From the NCBI RefSeq assembly GCF_021728415.1, contig NZ_JAKKDV010000001.1, forward strand, positions 601,977 to 665,976: a stretch of 64,000 nt of DNA, written 5' to 3'. Every line of letters begins with the position of its first letter. Positions within the stretch are counted from its first letter, which is position 1. Of this stretch, positions 57,296-64,000 are shown piece by piece. Both the position numbers and the translations under genes were made by a program. Under the pieces are notes generated by a model. That model was not told where the DNA came from, made no database searches, and was given only the letters and a program-made list of their open reading frames with translations. The stretch is from Flaviramulus multivorans (lineage in GTDB: Bacteria > Bacteroidota > Bacteroidia > Flavobacteriales > Flavobacteriaceae).

Positions 57296-58336
57296 TTAAA
57301 GCCTCATTTCTTTTGGAATACGTTTATTCATTATTTTAAACCATAAAGGAGGTAACAAAGACAAAACCATAGAAGTTGGGTAGCCGTATGGCATTTGTGG
57401 GCTTTCATCATGGCAATCTAATATTTGATACTTTTTTGAAGTTTTGTAATGATGGTCGCTGTGTCTTGTTAGTTCGTATAACACAATGCGCCCAATAACA
57501 TGGTTAGAGTTCCATGAATGAATCTCTTGTACGCGCTCATATCTTCCAGATTTTGTTTTTAAACGCAGTAATCCATAATGTTCAATGTAATTAACCGTTT
57601 CAAGCAAAATAAAGCCAAAAATGGCTGAAAATAGAGCAAAAAGAAATCCTGTACTACCAAATAGTGCGGTTACAATAGTCAAATAAAAAATTTGTAAAAA
57701 GGCATACCAAAGCATATCGTTTTTAAAGGATATAGCACTTAAATTGTTTTTAATCAATAGGTTTTTTTGAATTTTCCAGGCGCTTAAATATTGCCTAAAA
57801 ACAGAGGTTACCCAAAAGGAGTAAACACTTTGATTATATTTTGCTGTAGCAGGATCTTCCTTAGTGGCAGCGTGTAAATGATGTCCGTAATTGTGTTCAA
57901 TATAAAAATGCATGTATAAGGCTGGTAGCAACAGCATTTTTCCTAAGTAACGTTCATTGGTGTTTTGTCTGTGACCCAATTCGTGCGCAACGTTTATACC
58001 GTTTACACCTAAAACAATCCCCATTGAAATAATAAGCCCTATGAATTCATATGTTTTTAAGGACGTAGTTGTTACGGTTATTAAAGCAAAAATTAGCAAC
58101 CCATAAACAATAGGGATATTTAGATATAATAACCAATCGAACAGTTTTTTGTTCTTTAATGAATTAGACTCTGCTTCCGAGATATTTCGATTATCTATTG
58201 GGAAAATCAATTCTAAAATCGGAATAACAACAAAGCCATAAAGAGGTGTTGCAAATGATAGCGCACCTTGATAACGTATGCCAACAAAGGCAACCAAAGG
58301 GATAGAAAACGCCGCTAAATATTTTAAATCTTTCAC
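57296..58336 (-). CDS. AlkB-like alkane 1-monooxygenase
   Basis: A 346-residue integral membrane di-iron hydroxylase. The histidine boxes are AHELGHRQNT, EHNYGHHLHAATKED and TRHSDHHYK, with the AlkB-specific NYIEHYGLLR between the second and last. Six hydrophobic helices are seen, and the final part includes DESPQMPYGYPTSM. The enzyme would hydroxylate the end of medium-chain alkanes or similar chains, using electrons from rubredoxin; no rubredoxin gene is adjacent. A related fatty-acid-modifying role is possible. Confidence 0.9.
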   Translation of the reverse strand: MKDLKYLAAFSIPLVAFVGIRYQGALSFATPLYGFVVIPILELIFPIDNRNISEAESNSLKNKKLFDWLLYLNIPIVYGLLIFALITVTTTSLKTYEFIGLIISMGIVLGVNGINVAHELGHRQNTNERYLGKMLLLPALYMHFYIEHNYGHHLHAATKEDPATAKYNQSVYSFWVTSVFRQYLSAWKIQKNLLIKNNLSAISFKNDMLWYAFLQIFYLTIVTALFGSTGFLFALFSAIFGFILLETVNYIEHYGLLRLKTKSGRYERVQEIHSWNSNHVIGRIVLYELTRHSDHHYKTSKKYQILDCHDESPQMPYGYPTSMVLSLLPPLWFKIMNKRIPKEMRL

Positions 58337-58466
58337 TTTAATTAGGTCGAATATATTAGTTTGTCGAGAATTTTACTGATATAGGCACAAATTAACGAAG
58401 TTTTAGTAAAGTTAGTAAATTGAAGTACAAAATAAAATTGTAGTTTAGTGAGTTAAATAGCCCAAA

Positions 58467-61400
58467 TTGAACAATTTTAAGACCATACAAGATAAATTAG
58501 AAGCATTTATTAAGCGATATTATACTAATGAATTGCTTAAAGGCACTATCTTATTTTTTGCTTTAGGCTTACTATATTTTTTATTCACTCTTTTTATCGA
58601 ACACGTTTTATGGTTAAATACCACAGCAAGAAGTATTTTGTTTTGGTTGTTTGTAGGTGTTGAAATAGCCTTACTTGTTAAGTTTATATTTATCCCTTTG
58701 GCTAAATTGTTTAAGCTTCAAAAAGGCATAAATTATGTAGATGCTTCCAAAATTATTGGCAGACATTTCCCTGAGGTGAATGATAAGCTATTAAATGTGC
58801 TTCAGCTAAATCAAAACCAGTCAAAATCAGAATTGTTAATAGCAAGCATTGAGCAAAAATCCTTAGAACTTAACCCTATTCCTTTTAAGCTTGCTATTAA
58901 TTTTAAAAAGAACATCAGCTATTTAAAGTATGCTGCAATTCCTGTTGCAATTTTATTACTAACTCTAGTTACAGGAAATTTTAATTGGTTTAGTGATAGC
59001 TACCAGCGAGTAGTTCATTATAAAACAGCTTACGAGCCACCAGCTCCATTTGAGTTTTTTGTTGTGAATGAGCATTTAAATGCTATTGAAAATAAAGATT
59101 TTAAGCTTATTGTAAAAACGGCAGGAGACATGGTTCCTGAAAATGTCCAAATCACATATAACGGAGAGACTTATTTTTTACAACAGAAGGCTATGGGCGA
59201 GTTTGAGTATATGTTTTCTCAACCTAAAGAGGCTATTACGTTTCGTTTAAACGCAAATGAAGTAACGTCTAAACCTTACACCATTAATCTTGTTGAAACT
59301 CCATCTATTTTAAATTTTCAGATGGTTTTGGACTACCCAAGTTATACCAAAAAGAAAGATGAGATAGTTAAAAGAACAGGGAATGCTACAATCCCAGAAG
59401 GAACACTTGTGAAATGGGTAATCAATGCGAAATCTACTGACCAGATTAATTTGTTTTCAAACGACACTATTGATTTTAATTTGGAAGAACCAGGTGTTTT
59501 TGAAGCATCAAAACAGCTTTTCAACAATTATAATTATCAATTGAGCACGAGTAATAAAAACCTTAAAAACTATGAAAATTTAGAATTCAGAATTGATGTT
59601 GTAAAGGACCAGTATCCTGAAATTGACTTAAAGGTTGAAAAGGATAGCTTAGACCTTCAAACACTCTATTTTTATGGACAGGTAACAGATGACTATGGGT
59701 TTAGTAAGCTTCAATTAGTATATTATCCTTCAGATGACGAAACAAATAAACAATTTGAAAGCATACCTGTTTCAAGCTCTAACATTTCTGAGTTTATAAC
59801 AGCTTTTCCTAACAACTTAAATATTAAAGCTGGTATTCCTTATGAATTATACTTCCAAGTGTTTGATAATGATGCAATTAACAAGTATAAGAGTTCAAAA
59901 AGTAATGTAATAACTTATAGAAAACGCACCAAAGAAGAGGAAGTTCAAAAGCAGCTGCAAGAACAAAACAATACAATAAAGGATTTAAATAAATCGCTTG
60001 AAAAGTTTAATGAGCAAGAAAAAACACTGGAGGAGTTAACCAAAACCCAAAAGGAAAAATCTGCTTTAAATTTTAACGACAAAAAGAAATTAGAATCATT
60101 TTTCAAACGCCAAAAGCAGCAGGACGAAATGATGAAAAATTTCAATAAAAAGTTAAAAGATAATTTAGAAGAATTTCAAAAAGAAAACATGGAAGAAGAC
60201 GCCTTTAAGGAAGACTTGAAAGAGCGCCTTAAAGAGAATGAAGAAAAGCTTAAACAAGATGAGAAATTATTGGAAGAGCTTGAAAAACTTCAAGAAAAAA
60301 TAAATAAAGAAGAGTTAACCGAAAAACTTGAAGAGCTTGCAAAACAAAACAAAAATAAAAAGCGAAGCTTAGAACAGTTGATTGAATTAACGAAGCGTTT
60401 TTATGTTGAAAAGAAACTTGAAAAATTAAAAGAAGATTTAATGAAGCTATCTATTGACCAAGAAAAGCTTTCCAACGAATCAGAAGAAAAAAATACTAAA
60501 GAGGAGCAAGATAAATTAAATGAACAGTTTGAAGATTTTAAAAAAGATATTGAAGAATTAGAAAAGGATAGTAAAGAGTTAAAAAAGCCGATTGATATAC
60601 CTAGAGATAAACTTGATGAAAATGACGTTAAAGAAGAACAGAAGAAAGCTTCAGAAGAATTAGGAAAGATGGAGCAAGAAAAAGCTTCTGATAAAGAAAA
60701 GGCTGAACCACAAGAAACCGAAAACCAAAATCTTAAAAATGCTCAGAAAAGTCAAAAGAAGGCTGCTCAAAAAATGATGCAAATGAGCCAAAAAATGCAA
60801 AGTGCTATGCAAGCTGGTGGTGGCGAGCAAATGGAAGAAGATGTAGAAATGCTTAGACAAATTCTTGACAATTTGGTCTTGTTTTCTTTCGATCAAGAAG
60901 CGCTTATGAATCAGTTTAAATCTATTAATGACAACAACAATAAGTACGCCACATATCTTAAAAAGCAAAACAATTTAAGGGAACATTTTGAACATGTAGA
61001 TGATAGCCTTTTTGCATTGTCATTAAGAAACCCAAAATTGTCTGAACAGATAAACAAGGAAATTACTGAGGTGTATTATAACATAGATAAAGCACTGTCT
61101 CAATTGGCGGAAAACAGATTGTATCAAGGAATTTCTAATCAACAATTTACGATTACGGCAGCAAACAATTTAGCCGATTTTTTAAGTGATGTTTTAGATA
61201 ATATGCAAGAAAGTATGAGTATGTCGGCTGGTAAAGGTGGTCAGGGAGACATGCAATTACCAGATATTATTATGAGTCAGGAAGAACTCAATAAAATGAT
61301 GCAAGAAGGTATGAAAAAGGGTGAAAATGGTAAGCCACAAGACGGAGATGGAAAACAAGAGGGTGAAGGAGAAAAAGAGGGTGAAAAGGGAAAAGATTCT

Positions 61401-61886
61401 AAAGAAGGTAAAAACAGTAATCAAAAAGGGGAGAATGGAAAACAGAGTGGAGAAGGTGAAGGCACGAACGAAGATGTAAACGGATTGCTTTATGAAATTT
61501 ACCAACAGCAACAGCAACTTCGAAATGCTTTACAAGAGAAGTTGTCTAAAGAAGGAAATAAAGGGAATGGAGATGCATTAGTTAGAAAAATGGAAGAGAT
61601 TGAACTGGATTTATTAAACAAAGGTTTTACAAATCAAACACTTCAAAAAATGATGGAGCTAAAGCATCAGCTTTTAAAACTTGAAAATGCTACGTTCCAA
61701 CAAGGAAAAGACGATAAAAGGGAATCTGAAACTAATAAAGATCAGTTTGATGGTAATCCTAATAATCAAATTCCAACCGCAAAACAATATTTCAACACAA
61801 CGGAAATATTAAACAGACAAGCATTACCTTTGCAGCAAGTTTACAAAAAGAAAGTACAAGAGTATTTTAAAAAGGCTAATGATTAA
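58467..61886 (+). CDS. DUF4175-family giant membrane-anchored coiled-coil protein
   Basis: A 1139-residue protein whose start codon is TTG (58467-58469), giving MNNFKTIQDKLEAFIKRYYTNELLKG. Three membrane helices lie at about 25-45, 55-78 and 152-172. A periplasm-like beta-domain follows (about 200-490). A very long, highly charged coiled coil (about 490-790) starts KQLQEQNNTIKDLNKSLEKF. A Gly/Lys/Glu-rich low-complexity tract (about 945-1010) leads into a helical end. The family is known in Bacteroidota but its role is not. The stop codon overlaps ybeY by eight bases, suggesting coupled translation. Confidence 0.85.
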   Translation: MNNFKTIQDKLEAFIKRYYTNELLKGTILFFALGLLYFLFTLFIEHVLWLNTTARSILFWLFVGVEIALLVKFIFIPLAKLFKLQKGINYVDASKIIGRHFPEVNDKLLNVLQLNQNQSKSELLIASIEQKSLELNPIPFKLAINFKKNISYLKYAAIPVAILLLTLVTGNFNWFSDSYQRVVHYKTAYEPPAPFEFFVVNEHLNAIENKDFKLIVKTAGDMVPENVQITYNGETYFLQQKAMGEFEYMFSQPKEAITFRLNANEVTSKPYTINLVETPSILNFQMVLDYPSYTKKKDEIVKRTGNATIPEGTLVKWVINAKSTDQINLFSNDTIDFNLEEPGVFEASKQLFNNYNYQLSTSNKNLKNYENLEFRIDVVKDQYPEIDLKVEKDSLDLQTLYFYGQVTDDYGFSKLQLVYYPSDDETNKQFESIPVSSSNISEFITAFPNNLNIKAGIPYELYFQVFDNDAINKYKSSKSNVITYRKRTKEEEVQKQLQEQNNTIKDLNKSLEKFNEQEKTLEELTKTQKEKSALNFNDKKKLESFFKRQKQQDEMMKNFNKKLKDNLEEFQKENMEEDAFKEDLKERLKENEEKLKQDEKLLEELEKLQEKINKEELTEKLEELAKQNKNKKRSLEQLIELTKRFYVEKKLEKLKEDLMKLSIDQEKLSNESEEKNTKEEQDKLNEQFEDFKKDIEELEKDSKELKKPIDIPRDKLDENDVKEEQKKASEELGKMEQEKASDKEKAEPQETENQNLKNAQKSQKKAAQKMMQMSQKMQSAMQAGGGEQMEEDVEMLRQILDNLVLFSFDQEALMNQFKSINDNNNKYATYLKKQNNLREHFEHVDDSLFALSLRNPKLSEQINKEITEVYYNIDKALSQLAENRLYQGISNQQFTITAANNLADFLSDVLDNMQESMSMSAGKGGQGDMQLPDIIMSQEELNKMMQEGMKKGENGKPQDGDGKQEGEGEKEGEKGKDSKEGKNSNQKGENGKQSGEGEGTNEDVNGLLYEIYQQQQQLRNALQEKLSKEGNKGNGDALVRKMEEIELDLLNKGFTNQTLQKMMELKHQLLKLENATFQQGKDDKRESETNKDQFDGNPNNQIPTAKQYFNTTEILNRQALPLQQVYKKKVQEYFKKAND

Positions 61887-62289
61887 TTTTAATTACGAAA
61901 CTGATTTTTTACTTGAGGATGAAAAGGTAATTTCAAGTTGGATAGTTAGCACCATTGCTGCGGAAGATTATAACTTGGATGAAATAAACTATGTGTTTTG
62001 TGATGATGATTATCTTCATAAATTGAATGTGGAGTTCTTAAAGCATGATACACTTACCGATATTATTAGCTTCGATTATTCAGTCGGAAAAACCATACAA
62101 GGCGATATTTTTATTTCTGTGGAAAGAGTAAAAGAAAATGCGGCCGATTATGAGGTTTCTTTTGATGAAGAATTAAGGCGTGTTATCATTCATGGCGTGT
62201 TGCATTATTGTGGATACAAGGACAAAACCGATAAAGACGCCCAAGTGATGAGAGACAAAGAAAACTTCTACTTAAATCAACTGGATTAA
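61879..62289 (+). CDS. ybeY: Endoribonuclease YbeY
   Basis: A 136-residue metal-dependent RNase involved in 16S rRNA 3'-end maturation and ribosome quality control. The motif HGVLHYCGYKD supplies His105 and His109, but the position that is a third His in E. coli YbeY is Asp115 here. From memory, Bacteroidota homologues often have this change. The upstream TDIISFDYS and GDIFIS segments are typical. It overlaps the DUF4175 gene by eight bases and lies in front of the mnmG promoter. Confidence 0.93.
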   Translation: MINFNYETDFLLEDEKVISSWIVSTIAAEDYNLDEINYVFCDDDYLHKLNVEFLKHDTLTDIISFDYSVGKTIQGDIFISVERVKENAADYEVSFDEELRRVIIHGVLHYCGYKDKTDKDAQVMRDKENFYLNQLD

Positions 62290-62305
62290 AATCCAAGAAT
62301 TCCCG

Positions 62306-62313
62306 TATATTTG
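62306..62313 (+). promoter_or_regulatory. -7 box of the mnmG promoter
   Basis: TATATTTG matches TAnnTTTG exactly. A start of transcription about seven bases downstream would place the parS palindrome inside the mnmG leader. Confidence 0.42.
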
Positions 62314-62331
62314 CAAACTTAATTTAATCAA

Positions 62332-62347
62332 TGTTCCACGTGGAACA
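62332..62347. promoter_or_regulatory. parS: parS centromere-like site (ParB-binding)
   Basis: TGTTCCACGTGGAACA is a perfect 16-bp palindrome. It corresponds to the ParB-binding parS consensus TGTTTCACGTGAAACA with symmetrical changes at two positions. It lies 21 bases before mnmG, a gene often found next to parAB and the origin in other bacteria. The ParB that would bind it is not in the window. Confidence 0.8.
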
Positions 62348-62368
62348 CGGAAGTTATAAATACGAGCT

Positions 62369-64000
62369 ATGTTTAACGATGTGTATGATGTTATAGTTGT
62401 AGGTGCTGGTCATGCCGGTAGTGAGGCTGCTGCTGCTGCTGCCAATATGGGTAGCAAAACTCTACTTGTTACTATGAATTTGCAAAACATAGCACAAATG
62501 TCATGTAATCCCGCTATGGGAGGTATTGCCAAAGGGCAAATTGTAAGAGAGATTGATGCGCTGGGTGGATATAGCGGTATTGTTTCAGACACATCCGCTA
62601 TTCAGTTTAAGATGCTTAATAAATCAAAAGGACCTGCCATGTGGAGTCCAAGGGTGCAAAGTGACAGAATGCGTTTTGCTGAAGATTGGCGATTGCTTTT
62701 AGAGCAAACTCCCAATCTTGATTTTTACCAAGAGATGGTATCTGGTTTGTTGATTGAAAAGAATAAAGTAGTTGGAGTTAAAACATCTTTAGGAATAGAG
62801 ATAAAGGGAAAATCTGTTGTGCTTACAAACGGTACTTTTTTAAACGGATTAATTCATATAGGTGATAAGAATTTTGGTGGTGGTAGAGCAGGAGAAAAAG
62901 CAGCAACTGGAATTACCGAGCAATTGGTGAGTTTGGGTTTCGATTCGGGTAGAATGAAAACAGGAACGCCGCCTAGGGTTGATGGTAGGAGTTTGGATTA
63001 TTCTAAAATGATTGAACAACCCGGTGATGAAAACCCCGAAAAATTTTCTTATTTGGATATTACCAAACCATTAGAAAAGCAACGTTCTTGTCACATGACA
63101 TATACGAGCGAGCAAGTTCATGATTTACTTCGGCAAGGGTTTGATAGGTCTCCAATGTTTAATGGAAGAATTAAAAGTTTAGGTCCTCGTTACTGCCCTT
63201 CAATTGAAGATAAAATTAATCGTTTTGCTGATAAAGATAGACATCAATTATTTATAGAGCCTGAGGGTTGGAATACTGTTGAAGTTTATGTGAATGGATT
63301 TTCTACATCGTTACCAGAAGATGTTCAGTTTAAAGCGTTAAAATCGGTTGTTGGTTTTGAAAACGTTAAGTTTTTCAGACCAGGATATGCTATTGAGTAT
63401 GATTATTTTCCGCCTACACAATTAAAACACACGTTAGAAACTAAGTTAGTTGAGGGATTATATTTTGCAGGTCAGATTAACGGAACTACTGGCTATGAAG
63501 AAGCTGCTTCGCAAGGATTAATGGCTGGGATAAACGCTAGCCTAAAAGTTCAAGAAAAGGAATCTTTTACTTTAAAAAGAGATGAAGCTTATATTGGTGT
63601 TTTAATTGATGATTTAATTACTAAAGGAACAGAAGAGCCATATCGTATGTTTACCTCGAGAGCTGAATATAGAACATTGTTGCGACAAGATAATGCGGAT
63701 TTAAGATTAACACCCAAAGGATATGAATTGGGATTAGCTTCGGAAAAACGATTAAGAAGAATGGAAGAAAAGCATGAAGCGGCTGAAAAGTTTGTTGCGT
63801 TTTTTGAAACAACTAGTGTGAAGCCAGAGGATATTAATCCTATTTTAGAAGCGAATAATTCGTCTCCAGTAAATCAATCAGGAAAGCTCTTTAAAATATT
63901 TTCAAGACCAAATATTGATATGGCTGATGTTAGGAAAATTGACAGTGTCGAGACGTATATTCAAGACCATAATTTGGATAGGGAAGTTATCGAACAAGCA
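62369..64000 (+). CDS. mnmG: tRNA uridine-5-carboxymethylaminomethyl synthesis enzyme MnmG, 3'-truncated
   Basis: The first 544 codons of MnmG (GidA), the FAD protein that works with MnmE to modify the wobble uridine of some tRNAs. The N-terminus [22 protein letters not shown] contains the FAD-binding GxGxxG. Later blocks include [35 protein letters not shown] and [21 protein letters not shown]. The frame is open to the last base. The family is about 620 residues long, so roughly 80 residues are missing at the end of the window. Confidence 0.96.
   Translation, partial: MFNDVYDVIVVGAGHAGSEAAAAAANMGSKTLLVTMNLQNIAQMSCNPAMGGIAKGQIVREIDALGGYSGIVSDTSAIQFKMLNKSKGPAMWSPRVQSDRMRFAEDWRLLLEQTPNLDFYQEMVSGLLIEKNKVVGVKTSLGIEIKGKSVVLTNGTFLNGLIHIGDKNFGGGRAGEKAATGITEQLVSLGFDSGRMKTGTPPRVDGRSLDYSKMIEQPGDENPEKFSYLDITKPLEKQRSCHMTYTSEQVHDLLRQGFDRSPMFNGRIKSLGPRYCPSIEDKINRFADKDRHQLFIEPEGWNTVEVYVNGFSTSLPEDVQFKALKSVVGFENVKFFRPGYAIEYDYFPPTQLKHTLETKLVEGLYFAGQINGTTGYEEAASQGLMAGINASLKVQEKESFTLKRDEAYIGVLIDDLITKGTEEPYRMFTSRAEYRTLLRQDNADLRLTPKGYELGLASEKRLRRMEEKHEAAEKFVAFFETTSVKPEDINPILEANNSSPVNQSGKLFKIFSRPNIDMADVRKIDSVETYIQDHNLDREVIEQA

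Overview
The window looks like a chromosomal stretch of a marine-type member of the Flavobacteriaceae (Bacteroidota). It is AT-rich. The -7 boxes match the flavobacterial TAnnTTTG type. Several exported proteins are lipoproteins with Bacteroidota-style short signals, and one ends in a gliding/type IX secretion C-terminal domain. Housekeeping genes (rbfA, dusB, lepA, rnpA, rnr, glnS, gltX, folB, ybeY, mnmG, tRNA-Cys) are spread through it. The first gene (rbfA) and the last (mnmG) are cut by the window ends.

Layout. 0-8 kb: rbfA end, LolC/FtsX-like permease, dusB, an M28+PDZ lipoprotein peptidase, a TolB/PD40-propeller lipoprotein, lepA and an unknown exported protein. 8.4-19 kb: a tight five-gene operon that reads as a complete GlgE alpha-glucan pathway (GlgM-type glycosyltransferase, GlgC, GlgE, Pep2-type maltokinase, GlgB), followed after a terminator by a GH31 alpha-glucosidase. 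19.1-23.0 kb: a self-contained restriction-modification module with its own promoter and operator-like repeats: XRE controller, SPPY-type DNA methyltransferase, an unrecognised zinc-finger protein with a possible nuclease core, and a TdeIII/MjaII-like endonuclease. 23-30 kb: ion transport (Na+/H+ antiporter with TrkA-N domain, universal stress protein, SulP transporter, SLC13 permease, DUF202). 30-40 kb: MBL hydrolase, S8 and M1 lipoprotein peptidases, SET-domain protein, rnpA, S41 protease, OmpA-like protein and an LRR protein for T9SS. 40-42 kb: ElaA acetyltransferase, CDF zinc exporter and rpiB. 41.9-42.5 kb: a 614-bp very AT-rich divergent spacer with one perfect DnaA box. 42.5-48 kb: rnr, two orphan genes with long palindromes beside them, YbjQ, a GIN-domain protein, LysE. 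48-58 kb: tRNA-Cys, folB, glnS, DUF1761, a Fem/GNAT-like protein, SPFH protein, beta-barrel protein, a secreted HExxH protein, gltX and an AlkB-like monooxygenase. 58-64 kb: a giant DUF4175 coiled-coil protein, ybeY and mnmG, with a perfect parS palindrome just in front of mnmG.

The observations I rate highest are: (i) an 89-bp element present twice (3919-4007 and 46680-46768), each time immediately in front of the start codon of an unrelated exported-protein gene, and each time carrying a related short reading frame; (ii) the GlgE-type pathway, with an actinobacterial-looking GlgM, in a flavobacterium; (iii) the four-gene restriction-modification operon with an extra zinc-finger component and overlapping controller operators; (iv) the parS site plus the AT-rich DnaA-box spacer, suggesting proximity to the replication origin; (v) a 31-bp inverted repeat between the divergent antiporter and stress-protein genes. 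Positions, reading frames, palindromes and alignments were worked out by hand. Family names come from remembered motifs, not from searches.
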